64,000 nt of DNA from Gonocerus acuteangulatus (GCA_946811695.1 OX328123.1:125736318-125800317), one strand, 5' to 3'; shown: positions 52,266-63,970, numbered from the stretch's first letter. The notes: generated by a model not told the origin, from the sequence alone. Translations and numbers: made by a program.

Positions 52266-53196
52266 GTCGGAATTTCTGTTGTATTACTACAAAATGCGGT
52301 ATACGTCGAGACTACCTAAAGAGAAAGATGTGTTTTAAAAATAAACTAAATCGGCTCATTAGAGTTAGTTGGGGTTTACTACGTATTCTGTTCAAATTTA
52401 TTAAAGCCGCCAAGCCAGCTCGGGCATTGGTTGTTACTTCTACATCTAGGGGCGCTGTACCTGGTTCCTCCAATGTAATGATTGTAGGATGTCCTCTTTT
52501 TACATGTGTACGCTTTTATTATTTATCAAGATCAAAAAACTATTTGCATTTATTATATTACGTAGTGTCGCATAGACAACACTCCAGAAGAAAATTTACA
52601 ATCGGGTCAGCTGTTTATTACAATTATAAAACAGCAGAACTAATTTTTTTTTTCTTTTTTTTTTATTATTATTATATAGGTTATTTTTAGCAAGTTATTC
52701 AGGAATTCACCGTACACTCTCTACCGTCTGAGGAACCGTGCTTAGTTATGCAGCTCCTACGTGACGGGCGATTTGTACTGCAGCCAGGAATAAAAATAAA
52801 CGGAGACAAAATGTTACTTCTCTGTATGTATCTACATCTATTTAAATTTAGCTGGATACATATGGTAAAACGGCAGGTTGCTGGATATTCCTTCCTAAGG
52901 CAACCTCCCCAGCAACCTTTATTTTGAGGACAGCTAATAACAACAGAGCCTCTTCTTCATCTGAATTCATTTCTTCTATAAATATTGTATAAGTGCGATT
53001 AAAGCGAGTTGTTATTTTTAGTGTGTCAGAATTTTTTATGTTTATTTATGAATAAGTGCGGTGAGATATCCTAAATGTTTAAACTATCATAATCTATTTA
53101 TTTAAATTTTAACGTTCGTTATTAAGAATTTTAGGACGGGTTATCTATAGGTTACCACCCTTTTCTAGCCAGGATAGGGCTGATGCATTTTCTTTT

Positions 53197-53335
53197 TAGA
53201 TCGGTTCCTCCCTCCCCCATAGGGAGGAACCCCGCTTATAAGGTTGATCTCATGACGCAATCCAGAAGTGCCGACAAGAAAATTTTGCGTTTCAGAACCC
53301 CTAGAGACCGAAAATGATGGTGGTTCAAATTTGTA

Positions 53336-53402
<67 letters not shown>

Positions 53403-53652
53403 GCTTATATATGTCTGTTCGCTCTCTAGGTAGAAGACGAATGGTCCGATTTTGATGAAATTTGGTACAAAAATCCGTCGTCCAATTTGAAAGGTCAAGT
53501 TCGTTAACCAGCAAAATCCGTCCACTGGAAGATGGCGTTTGGGGCGAAAAACGTAACGCTTACGTTTTTGAGTTCATGAGCTTGTAAGCATTCGTTTTAT
53601 AGGCTTCTTGGGCTAGGAAAACGAATGAAACAATTTGCAAGGCGATAGCTTT
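53197..53652 (-). mobile_element. Helentron-like repeat, copy C (5'-truncated)
   Basis: Minus-strand 3' end is the hairpin ggggttcctccctatggggg...gggaggaacc. It contains (TA)n at 53338-53398 and the ttgtaccaaatttcatcaaa block, and stops at gctatcgccttgc, which is internal in copies A and B. Inserted into a T-run of a SINE. No target duplication is obvious. Confidence 0.55.
53338..53399. repeat. (TA)n microsatellite
   Basis: About 30 TA units within copy C. Confidence 0.95.
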
Positions 53653-53909
53653 TTTCTAAAGAAAAGCCACCACCCCTAGCGGGAATCGAACCCACGACTT
53701 TTGGCACGGAGTGTTAAGGTATTATCTTACTAATTCATCGTCCTGTTATCCTCGATCCCTCGTCGCTTCCGTCGAGAAACAAGTGCATCCGCCATCGAAA
53801 CACACTTTAAGCCATTATAGATATTTATTTCTAGTATAATCTTTGTTGTGGTGGCTGATATAATTTTCATTTCATATCGTTCTTCTAGCTATATATTTGT
53901 TTTTCATAT

Positions 53910-54030
53910 ATTTATGTATCTATATATGTATATGTGTGTGTATGTAAATATAAATATAAATATAAAAATATATATATATATATATACACACACATATATA
54001 TATGTATATATATATATATATATATGTATG
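53910..54030. repeat. Cryptic TA/TG/TAAATA microsatellite
   Basis: Mixed tatatgtatatgtgtgtg, aatataaatataaatat and TA runs. Confidence 0.85.
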
Positions 54031-54061
54031 TGTTAGTATTAAACCTGTCTTGCTTATTTTT

Positions 54062-54105
54062 ACAGCCCTGATGAAGGCTTGAATTTCAAGCCGAAACGTC
54101 GGCAA
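54062..54105 (+). other. Hammerhead-like core (cctgatgaag...gccgaaacg)
   Basis: CTGATGA is followed by a 7-bp hairpin GGCTTGA-att-TCAAGCC and then GAAACG. CTGATGA, stem II and GAAA are the conserved half of a hammerhead ribozyme. Similar degenerate motifs occur at 62443-62474 and within 31560-31600. The remaining stem and UH cleavage site are not clear. Confidence 0.35.
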
Positions 54106-54620
54106 CAATAAAATTATTTTCACTGTAAAATGTAGTTTTAATAAGAAGCAAAGACCGAACCCCGACAATCCCTACCTTCGCATTATCAACGGTCAACGAT
54201 CTCCTCTCAATGAATTTTCATTTAAGTGTTATTCTTTGTGAGGTGTTCGTATTTTACAACTGAACACGCCATTTTGTTGGGTCCTTCAGATTAAATAACA
54301 AACGTTTCAAACCCACAAAACACCTTTCTGTACTATGAGTTTCGTTGCAAGGAAGTAAAATAAACGCCCGGCAAATGATTTATTGGGGTTCAGGGCACTT
54401 TATGAATGTACACACCACAAAAGGATTCATTTATTCAACTCATTTTTAACATCTAAATTTCGTGTCTTCATTACACGAATATTTGAAGATGTCGATTGAA
54501 GAATATACAAAATTGCGGGCAAATATATACAGCCTTGTCAATATCCCCTCCGAAAACATGCTTCCACACATATTATTGTTTTGTTGATGTACGAGGCAGA
54601 CAACGACATTTTAAAAATGA

Positions 54621-54694
54621 GAGGTCACGTTTGTAGATTACAACAGATGATTAACAATCTTTATTACTTTCTACTAGTCTCTAGTTTTAAAGTA
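54621..54694 (+). repeat. 74-bp direct repeat, left copy
   Basis: gaggtcacgtttgtagatta...ctctagttttaaagta; about 71 of 74 bases match 55427-55500. Confidence 0.85.
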
Positions 54695-54799
54695 GGAATA
54701 CTAAATCGGTTAAAATGTATAGGCTGTAGACCTTTTTAAAACACAATATCTTGTTTGGCGGTATTTTGCTTCGTTGGTCCGAAATCGGTCTAGAAACAA

Positions 54800-55249
54800 C
54801 AGGGCCGCCACATCTCAGAGCCGGGCCCAGGACCAGATCACGGGCCCCCACTTCTCAGAGCCGGACTGAAAATTCGATTACTTTGCTATAGGACTTTGGG
54901 CATTTTAAAATTATTTTCATCTTGAGTTTTAAGCTAAATTAGAATAAAACCCGACAATCTGTGCAGGCCACGTGAAAGGCCACTTTCGGTACTTGTAGTT
55001 TTATTACGACTCCTAATGAAATTTACTATTCTGGAACTGCACTTGTTTTTTCGTGTACGTACATTAAAAAAAATATAGATCCCATTCCAATAAATATAGG
55101 CTACGCCCGTCTATATTTGTAAACCCCATTCTTTTTACAAGCTTATAACCTATACATTTTCATAACCCATTTTTTTCCAAATAGCGAGGCCCGGGCCCGG
55201 GACAACTGTGCCCGGCAGTCCCCCCCCCCCCCCCCATGTGGAGGCCCTG
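54800..55249 (-). mobile_element. hAT-type MITE, cagggc family (copy 2)
   Basis: Ends cagggccgccaca and tgtggaggccctg (inverted). The flanking 8-mers agaaacaa (54792-54799) and agcaacaa (55250-55257) match at 7 of 8. It is inverted relative to copy 1 at 35788 and shares its AT-rich interior, with only one to two minisatellite units. Confidence 0.88.
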
Positions 55250-55426
55250 AGCAACAAGCAAGTTTTAACGGCCGAAAATCGGGTCGGGTCGGGACCAATG
55301 TTGGCACCTCCATTGAGATGCATATGTGTATGGCGAATTCCTGAATAACTTACTTAAAATAACCTACATAATAACATTTAAAAAATATTAGTTCTGCTCT
55401 TTTATAATTGTAATAAAAAATTATTT

Positions 55427-55500
55427 GAGGTCACGTTTGTGGATTACAACAGATGTTTAACAATCTTTACTACTTTCTACTAGTCTCTAGTTTTAAAGTA
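55427..55500 (+). repeat. 74-bp direct repeat, right copy
   Basis: Partner of 54621-54694. The two copies bracket the hAT MITE and about 180 bp on its right. Confidence 0.85.
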
Positions 55501-55811
55501 CTACAAATTAAGTCATTATTAAAGAGTAATATAATTTCTTATATGAGTAGAACTATTGGTTTATCAGACTAGACATGGGCCCGCATGCGAATGGTCCTCT
55601 GAGGTTGAGGCTGTTCAGCGTCAGTAGCCTATTAAAATCTGTGAACAAGTTAGCCTTAATATTTGTAATAAACAGACAATAGATAAAAAATATAAAACTA
55701 AAAGTTATGGTAAATAGATATCAAAATATAAATCAATTAAATCAAAGACCAAAATATTAAAAAAAATGAAAAATAAAATACATATAAACAAAAGAACGTC
55801 ACGCTGCATAA

Positions 55812-56226
55812 GGGTGGGTTTACACTTGCTAGTTATTGCAGGAAATTTATATCAGACAGAAATTGCGACTAGTGTAAACCATGAGCAATTTATGTCTGAG
55901 ATATATATTTCTATCACGAACTATAAGTGTCGACACTTCTATACCACCAGGTGTAAACACAGATTTTTACGAGAAGAATTTAATTTCAGAGATAAATATC
56001 TTGGCTACTAGCTGTATTGTCGACACTTCTATACCAACAGATGTAAACACTGATTATTTGTGCTTTTGGTGAATTTATCGCAAATTAGAACAAATGCAGA
56101 ACTGTCCTAAACATATCCATGGCATAAATGTCTAGCTATTTCTGTCAGTATGTAAACCTTCAACAGAATATCTATCCGACACCTGACATATATTTCCTGC
56201 GAGAAGTGTCAGATGTAAACGCACCC
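55812..56226. mobile_element. Harbinger-like MITE
   Basis: Ends gggtgggtttacac and, inverted, gggtgcgtttacat, flanked by TAA (55809-55811 and 56227-56229). GGG-starting ends with a 3-bp TWA duplication suggest PIF/Harbinger. Inside, tgtcgacacttctatacca plus tgtaaacac occurs twice (near 55927 and 56018). Non-coding, 415 bp. Confidence 0.72.
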
Positions 56227-56370
56227 TAACTAAGCACTTTCTTTAGAATTGGGTAGTGTCGAGTGCATTCCTCAATAATTTGCTTAAAATAACCTATATA
56301 GATAATTAAAATAAACCTATCTAGTCAACCGATTTAGTTTATTTTTATAACTAATTTTTAGTTAATTTTA

Positions 56371-57610
56371 TTATTTCCTGTTTGTGTCCATATATTCTGT
56401 CAATATATCCATACCAGTGATTTTAGAAAGTGGTTTATATCTGAAGGGGGGGGGGGGGCATTGTGTGTGAGGTATTCCTATTGCAATTGCTTTTTTTGCT
56501 GCTTCATCAACTCGTTCATTTTCCCTTATTCCACTATGGCTTGGAATCGAATGCAGTGATATGGTTATATTTTTATTTATTAAATCAGTTATTCCCTGTA
56601 AAATATCATTAATTAATGGATTATCAGTGTATGAGTCTTGAAGAGACAAAATTACGGATAGAGAGTCTGTAAATATTATAACCTTTTTAGATGTTGGAGG
56701 AAAAATGTATAGTGCCTTCATGAATGCTAGGAGTTCGGCTGAATATATGGTGCAAACTAGAAACAAGGAAAACATGTAACATCTTTCATCACATATTATG
56801 GCACTTCCTACCCCATGATGAGTTTTTGAACCATCCGTGATAATCTTCATTGCGTCTCTGTTGGACTCTATAATTTCTGAAACTTTTGTTTTAAAAATAA
56901 TGGGTGAATTTTCCTTTTTAATGTATTTGGTGAGGCTCAGGTTTATTCGAGGCGTTTTCCAAGTCCAAGGGCTCTTAGGGGTACAGAATATTTCAGGATT
57001 GTCGGGAATTTAAATTTTAATAAGTCTAAAGTATTTCCCACCCTATTGGTGAATCCTAATCTTATTTTTATCCTATTCGACGTTATTTTAGATTTAGAAT
57101 CTAAGATTAATTAATTTAGTGGGTTTGCTGGAGATGCTAAAATCTTGCTGTAATGACTTATTGTTAGGAGGTTTCGTCGAAGATTTAGGACTAGCTCCCC
57201 GGCTTCTAGGTAGAGACTCTCTTCAGGACTGGATCAAAATGCACCTAATGACAAACTAATCCCTAAGTGGTGAACACTATCTAACAGTTTCAGGGTTCTC
57301 GAATGGTGTGCATCCATAATCGAGTTTTGATCTTATTAATGCTCGATAGATCATCATCATAGAGTCTTTTTCTGCTCCCCATGAAGTATTACTAACCGTT
57401 TTAAGAATATTCATTGTTCGGAGGCAATCACTTCTTATTTTAGTTATATGTGGCTTCCACGACAGAGAGTAGTCAAACGTAACATCCAAATAAACAACTT
57501 GATCTGTCGTTTTGATTCTTGCTCCACTTATTGTTAGCGGAGGGAAATTTATGTTTTTTCTTTTCCTAAAAAGTATATAATTTTTTTTTGTTGGGGAAAT
57601 TTTGAGTTAG
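56371..57610 (-). pseudogene. I-type LINE, second decayed copy (RT end and RNase H)
   Basis: Minus strand: thumb region DVTFDYSLSWKPHITKIRSD and NTSWGAEKDSMMMIYRALIR, then KLDYG (57277-57489); RNase H with IITDGSKTHHGVGSAI, YSAELLAFMKAL, IFTDSLSVILSL and SLHSIPSHSGIRENERVDEA (56371-56850). Catalytic D, E, D and D are all present in the RNase H part. Linking segments are frameshifted. Related to, but clearly diverged from, the copy at 46062-47640. Confidence 0.78.
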
Positions 57611-57698
57611 CCACCTACAACTTTGCTCCTTTGAAAAATTTTGGTATCTCCAACCGTTTTGTAGTTATTTCTCTTGTGGCCCGCTTATCTGGGCCACC

Positions 57699-57703
<5 letters not shown>

Positions 57704-57759
<56 letters not shown>

Positions 57760-57790
57760 TATAACAATATATATATATATATATTTATAT
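57704..57790. repeat. (TA)n microsatellite
   Basis: TA tract with an acaatata interruption, beginning after gggccaccctgtata. Confidence 0.95.
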
Positions 57791-57814
57791 ATATACATAC
57801 ACATTCATACATAT

Positions 57815-57966
57815 AAATTAAACAATTTGAGCCACCGTTATTTTCGTTATCTATAAATTCTGAAACAAGATATTTTCTAGTGGGCACTTCCGGATTGCTC
57901 CTGCCGTTATGAGGTCAACCTTATATGCGGGGTTCCTCTCTATGGAGGGAGGGAGGAACCGCACTA
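57815..57966 (+). mobile_element. Helentron-like repeat, copy D (3' end)
   Basis: gagccaccgttattttcgtt, then ttccggattg and the terminal hairpin ggggttcctctctatgga...gggaggaaccgcactaa. It abuts the gypsy relic directly, so it probably inserted in that element or its flank. Confidence 0.55.
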
Positions 57967-60900
57967 ATAGGCAACTCAGTTTCTCTGACGTACTTAAGTC
58001 GGCTTTGCTGTTAGAAAGTGTAGAGTCCCAACAGCGCCAGCTTCAAGGGTTGTCTGTGATAAAAAATTGTCCCGCTAAGATTAATAAAATTAAAACTAAG
58101 AAAGCACCTCTGGAGTTTCAGAAAGGTGTGCACTGCTTTAGCTGTGGTGGCAAAATTCATAATTCTAGGCCCTGTCCAGCTGATGGGCAAGAATGTCGGA
58201 GTTGCTGGATTGGCCAATGTAGGTGTGTTCCCAGAGGGAATCATACCGGTAATGAGGAGTTTTGGTGGGTGAGAGTCCCACTCAGTGAGAGATTTGCACG
58301 AGGCAAACCTTCTGAAAGCCTATTAGGAATTTCACTCATAGCAGGAGTTGCTGGAAAATTAACCATTTTTCTAAGGCCTGTTTGGTTTCAGGTAAAGCAA
58401 TCATTGTGAAAAAACTTAATAAAGTTCGGGATCAGAGAGAAGCTCCAGTTCGGAGGGTTCGGTACGGAATATTTGTGCAATCAAACACCCAGGGTCCCAG
58501 GTAATGCTAAGGATTAAAATAAATAACATGAAAATTAAGATGCTGTATGATCCAGGTGCCTGCAACAGCGTAATCGATGAAAGCCTATGGCATAAACTAG
58601 GATCTCCTAATTGAGTTTTTGGCAGAACCCCGAATCTGCAAGCTTTTACGGGTCTTCCAATCAAAACTTTAGGCAAAATAAATGTCATGCTCACAGCGTT
58701 CGATAAAACAAAAGCTCTGTCAGCTGTTGTTATTCAATGGGACGAAACACCACTATTCGGCCTAGACTGGGTGTTGGCATTTAAGCTGCCACTTCCGCCG
58801 GGATCACAATTATGTCATCTTAGCCCAGTGATTGACAACAAATCATTTCATAATTTAACAAAAAAAATTGATGGAAGACGTTCCAGAAGTTTTTGAACCG
58901 GGTTTGGACACAATAAAAGGCAAGGAAATGAAAATCCACTTGCACCCTGAAGCTAAACCAGTGGCATTTAAGCCTCTCCCTGTACCACTTCCGTCACAGT
59001 CAGCTGTACACAGCGAGCTTAATAGATTGGTTATAGAAGACGTACTAGAGCCGGTGGATCCATGCGAGCACCCCATAGAATGGGCATCTCCACTTGTCGT
59101 TGCGATGAAGAAAGATGGTCGTGTGAGACTTTGTGCCGACTTTAAAGTTACAATAAATAAATACGTGATCAATGATAATTACCCACTCCCTACATTCGAG
59201 GACATCACTGCCAAACTACAAGATGGTCAAATGTTCACGGTGATTGATTTACGCAATGCATACTTACAAATCCCAGTCGAGGAAAGCTCCCGCCGATACT
59301 TGGTAATAGCAACAGATAAGGGGTATAACCGGTACAAAAGTTAATGCTTCGGCATCAAAACAGCACCTGCCTACTTCCAGCGTACAATGGATGAGCTCCT
59401 AGCAGGAATCAGTCCAGGCAACAAATGCTTGAAAACAGCTATAGGTGGACATTTTTGGAACACATTTTTTGACTTCGTAACTTTGTTTGGGCTGGATATG
59501 AGGTGAACATATCAAAAGTCCTCGCCCCTAGCCTTTAAGCCGGGGGGAGGGGGGGTTTAGAAGGTCCCATTTTTCGGGTTTTCACTTATATCTCGGAAAC
59601 CCTGCGTCCTAGCGACATGACCATTCTATAACAAATGAAAGCTTATTAAATGTCCTACAAGTTCTAGTCAATGAGGATTTTCGAGATATCTTTAGTTTTC
59701 AAAATATCCGCTCTTGAAAGTCTGTCATTTTGGGAAAAAAGCACACTTTTTTCTATTCTCGACCGGATATCTCTTCAACGATGGACCCAACAAAATAAAT
59801 GTCGGTTATGGGGTTGTAGAGCATTCCATTCGCTATTTTCCTTCAACTGTGAAAACAGTTTTAGTGCTCATCGTGATATCTTGCAACAACTGTCGACCAA
59901 AGAACCGTTCAATTTCTCACCATTTCCAGTCATTGTATTGTCCAAAATATACTCCATTATGTAAATATAGGTAGTACTGGAAGTATAAATAGTACGAAAT
60001 ATATAATTTTTGGGCCTCTGACCAGTTATTCACACTCAATTATATAACATCTTGACCATTATATTGGCAATGGTTTTGTTAAGACCAAGTGAGTGCGTAT
60101 ATAACGTTTGAAAGAAAATACATAAAATAGTATTGTAGTATATATTATTGAAGCTAATGGAATGCTCTACAACCCCATAACCGACATTTATTTTTTGGGT
60201 GCATTGTTGAAGAGATATCCGGTCGAGAATAGAGAAAAGTCTGTTTTTTCCCAAAATGACAGACTTTCAAGAGCGGATATTTTGAAAACTAAAGATATCT
60301 CGAAAAACTTCATTGAATAGAACTTGTAGGAAATTTAATAAGCTTTCATTTGTTATAGAATGGTCATGTCGCTAGGACGCAGGGTTTCCGAGATATAAGT
60401 GAAAACCCGGTTAAAAATTGTGTTCCAAACATTTCCACCTATAACTCTCAGTTTCCTGGGCTGTTAGTCGCTACATTTCAGATTTCACGATGAACACTGA
60501 AATTATTTTTACGTTTGAAGGAAAATACATAAAATAGCAAAGTAATATATATTATTGAAGGGAATGCAATACTCTACAACCCTATAACCGTTATTTATCA
60601 TTTTGGTACATCGTTGAAGAGTTATCCGGTCAAAACGGGGAAAAAATATGCGGCAAAAGTGTTTTTCCCCAAAATGACAGACTTTCAAGAGCGGATATTT
60701 CGAAAACTAAAGATATCTCGAAAAACTTTATTGAATAGAACTTGTAGGAAATTTAATTAGCTTTCATTTGTTATAGAATAGTCATGTCGCTAGGACGCAG
60801 GGTTTCCGAGATATAAGTGAAAACCCGAAAAATGGGACCTTCTAAACCCTCCCTCCCCCCGGCTTAAAGGCTAGGGGCGAGGACATTTGTTATGTTCACC

Positions 60901-61720
60901 TCCTATCCAGCCCAAACAAAGTTACGAAGTCTAAAATTGTGTTCCAAAAATTTCCATCTATAACTGTTCGTTGCCTGGACTGAATCCCTAAAGCAGCTTG
61001 TCTATTGGACGACATCATAGCCACAGGATCGACAGATGAAGAGCACAAGCACAAAGTGAGGGAGGTTCTAGCCAGACTCAGAAAAGCAGGGATTAGGACG
61101 CAGGCCTGGGGGCGGTAATATTTCACAAATTTCCTGGTAATTCTGAAAAGCCAATAGCATATGCATCTCGATTATTAACAAAAGTAGAGCAAAAATATAG
61201 TGCACTAGATAAGGAAGCATTGGGACTCATATTTGCAGTAATAAAATTTCACCATTTTATTTTTGGAAAAAACGTTTATCTTAAAAACAGATCACAGGCC
61301 TTTAATACATATTTTTGGTGAAAATGAACCCATCCCTAAATTTGCTGCAAAACGTTTGACAAGATGGGCACTAGTTTTGAGCCAATATTCTTATACCATA
61401 CAGTACATTGAAAGGAGAAACAATTCGCCTGCCGACGTTCTTTCTCGACTCTCACTAACAACAACTGAAAGTTCATCTGTGGAAAACCTTGGTTACCCTT
61501 CAACAGTCACTTACTTCACTTAAGGTTGGAAGATTCGCCCCTTACAAAGAAATCTCTTAAAGCTGTGACACTAAAAGACAACATCCTCGTTAAAGTTATA
61601 GGATTTCTTCAGAAAGGAGAGTCCACACAGACCAACTCAAATCCAAACAGCCTGAGATTTAAAAAACTCTGTCAACCAGCCGCAAATAAAAATAAAAAAA
61701 ATGCGAGGGAGAAGTGAAGC
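57967..61720 (+). pseudogene. Ty3/gypsy relic (gag end, protease, RT, RNase H), interrupted
   Basis: The plus strand carries a Gag C-terminus with the knuckle CFSCGGKIHNSRPC (58134-58175); a protease-like segment with DPGA in place of DTGA (near 58548) and a stop at about 58612; RT start (VDPCEHPIEWASPLVVAMKK, FTVIDLRNAYLQIPV) to a stop at 59342; a further RT piece (CFGIKTAPAYFQRTMDELL); and then a 1571-bp insertion. RT resumes at about 60990 (LLDDIIATGSTDEEHKH), followed by a deletion to RNase H (KYSALDKEALGLIFAV, TDHRPLIHIFG, SPADVLSRLS). No integrase and no LTRs were seen. Several stops and frameshifts: dead copy. Confidence 0.85.
59411..60981. mobile_element. 1571-bp inverted-repeat transposon inserted in the gypsy relic
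   Basis: Ends agtccaggcaac and gttgcctggact are perfect inverted repeats. The target duplication GAATC flanks it (59406-59410, 60982-60986), and removing one GAATC plus the element restores the RT reading frame. Long imperfect arms (about 59411-59840 and 60540-60981) share ttcgtaactttgtttgggct, agcctttaagccgggggg and gacagactttcaagagcgga-type blocks. A third, inverted-orientation copy of part of the arm lies at about 60150-60440. No coding capacity; superfamily unassigned. Confidence 0.88.
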
Positions 61721-61837
61721 AACATCATGTGTTAATTGTTTCTATCAAATGTCAATTGTTTTCAACCATATGTTCATTGTTAACCTAACACCTTTTGAGT
61801 TTACAAATGTTGTTTATTGTTTTTATTATTATTATTA

Positions 61838-62045
61838 TTTTTTTTATTTTATTTTTATTTATTTATTTTTTTTTTTTTTTACGGCGCATGTACATCTAGG
61901 TCATTAGCGCCGACATCCAGGGTGCAGCGAGGAATTTTACCAGCGAGCCGTGGGATGATAAAATTCCTGCCGGAGGTTGGGAATCTAACCCACCATCTCC
62001 CGCTTATGAATCCAAGGCGCTAGCCATTAGACCACGGGAGACCCC
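61838..62045 (-). mobile_element. tRNA-derived SINE, family 1 (complete copy)
   Basis: Minus strand: A box region cgtggtctaatggctagc, B box ggttagattcc (+ 61980-61990), body gctgcaccctggatgtcggc and gctaatgacctagatgtac, ending gcgccgt followed by A/AAT-rich tail (T-rich 61838-61879 on plus). Confidence 0.8.
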
Positions 62046-63540
62046 GTTTATTTTTCTATTACAATCATTTGTTTATTGTTCTGTTACAATCATTTGTTTA
62101 TTGTTCTATTACAATCATGTTTGAAGTTATTTTAAAGTGTATCTTTTAAACAACAATAATTTTTGGGTAAGGATTATCTACAAGTTTCTACCCTTGCCTA
62201 GCCGGATTACTTTCATAAGTAAACTCAATTAATGTAATGAGTTGCATATAGTTAACCGTCGAGGTGATAAGCAATCAAAATATAGTTGGGATTCAGCTAT
62301 GAACAAAATTCAGATTTTCGTAAAAATCTATATTTAGAAGGTTTTGGCTTACTCTTCTATAACTTATTTACTATATTTTCACTATGGTCACTTAATTGCT
62401 ACCTTTGGTCTTCCTCTATCCCCTAGCCATTCATTCCTGAAGAAGGCTGTCAGAGCAGAAACGTTCTAAATTTTTACAGAAATCTGATTGTTGTTCTTAG
62501 CCGAATCTCTACTATTCCCTATGAATGTATGTATTAATGTTATGTCACTTTATATTAGAGTACATTAGTCAGATAAAAACAGTCATACATTTTTGTTGAC
62601 ATGCGTGTGCTCAAAACGTGTTAAGTTGTTTATGATAGAATGTAGCGTGGCGCCTTTACTACTTTGTAGAATGCCGACTAGCTTATCAATACTCCCTACT
62701 CTGATAATGCTTTGTACTTCAGTGTAAGCAATGAACACAGCAGGGAATGCACAGGCGGAGAAAAGAGCAAACCTGGTCTTCACCTTGACCTGGGCTGAGT
62801 CATCTCTCTCCTCGCCACTCCGGGCTACTGGCTTCCTACCTCCTTCTGTAGTCTTACTTTCTTCAAGAATGAAAGCAGAAACAGAAAACATTCTGTGTTT
62901 GATCCTTTACAACCAGGGAAACTAATCCCTTACGAAATAATAACTACTCGCAAGAACTACGCCATCTTCACGTATTAACATATAAGTAATACTAATCTCT
63001 GTTATGATTTGGAATGCTTAGAATAAAAACTCTTCAATAAAAGAAAACTGACACTTCGGCACCGTTTTCTCCGAAAAATGTGATGTCATTCATTATTTAT
63101 TTTGATAACTAATCTAAACATAATAACAGGATATGTGATATCTCACCATGATGTCATATCATGATAATCCCAAAGAAGGTACAAAAAAATAATATGTACC
63201 TTGAAAAAATATGAGGAATGATTCTTCCATGATCCAACTTTAATAGCTTCATTCCTTCGGAATGTGCCCAGTATTGTTTTGGCATTCCTGAATAATTTGC
63301 TCTTTTATATTTGTAATGAAGAGCTGACTCAATGAACAGCAGAAACCGTATACAGAGCTCGTGTGCAGCGATCCTACCAATGTCTGAGCCGGTGTGGCGG
63401 GTTTATTCAATTTGAACACAGAGCAGCCCTACTTCTAATGAACCCATCTAGTTTGTTTTTAAAGCACATCTTTGCCTTTCCTCGTTAACGACAAATATAC
63501 CAAGTATCTTTATAATACTACATAACAGAAATTACGACTG
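62046..63540. other. No confident gene
   Basis: Contains a degenerate ctgaagaaggctgtcagagc motif near 62442 and a GC-richer island (62650-62930) with overlapping frames of 102 (minus) and 64 (plus) codons, neither recognisable. A short cattcctgaataatttgctc motif at 63282 recurs at 52690 (minus), 55337 and 56262. Confidence 0.4.
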
Positions 63541-63576
63541 GTTTGAGCAAATTAGATGCCCGCGACGTTCTCTGGC

Positions 63577-63776
63577 TTTCGTTGAAATATAAAAAAATGT
63601 TCGGCCAGTATGGAAAAATTAGTTATTTGGACCCGGCGGAGCCCCCCCCCTCACTAGGTGGGCCGATATTGGTGGTTAACGAACTCGTTCAATCGTTTGC
63701 GAAGGGAATTTTATACACCAAGTTTCGTAGCAAAAACTCTGGTTCGTATCGTGTTACCAGACACACACACACTCAC
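63577..63776 (+). mobile_element. Dispersed repeat with microsatellite end (ggttaacgaactc family, copy 2)
   Basis: ggccagtatggaaaaattag, then gtggttaacgaactcgttc, caccaagtttcgtagc, actctggttcgtatcgtgtt and a short (AC)n. Same order as 51900-52265 on the opposite strand. Confidence 0.55.
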
Positions 63777-63970
63777 TGAGATGTAATCGTAAAAAATATG
63801 TCTTAAACCTTTAAAAATAAATTAAATAAGATTACTTAGTTCATAAAAAATATTTTATTTTAGGTGTAATAGTGTTTTAGTAAAATTAAAATGTTAGTAT
63901 TTCATACCCCGGAAATGGTCCCAGCCCTCACCTCGAATTTTTCCCAGCCCAATTCGCCACGAAGGGGAAG
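63777..63970. mobile_element. hAT-type MITE, catgggcgtata family (partial copy 5)
   Basis: gagatgtaatcgtaaaaaat and aaaaataaattaaataagat match copy 4, without a recognisable terminal repeat at the left. The right end (tttcccagcccaattcg) is also incomplete. Confidence 0.65.

Larger units (their letters stand above)
53135..53727 (-). mobile_element. SINE family 2, split by a Helentron-like insertion
   Basis: SINE body at 53135-53196 (gacgggttatctataggtta, then ggatagggctgatgc) and head at 53653-53727 (agccaccacccctagcggga and atcgaacccacgac) are the two parts of the sequence continuous at 28612-28770. The break falls in a T-run. Confidence 0.75.

Noticed and set aside
57909..57966. Extension of the gypsy-relic Gag frame upstream to 57909
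   Set aside because: The first residues translate the Helentron-like hairpin; the Gag similarity begins only after 57967.
62583..62925. Overlapping 102-codon (minus) and 64-codon (plus) frames in a GC-richer island
   Set aside because: No recognisable motif, no convincing splice sites, and both strands are open, so coding cannot be supported. Could be revisited with RNA-seq.
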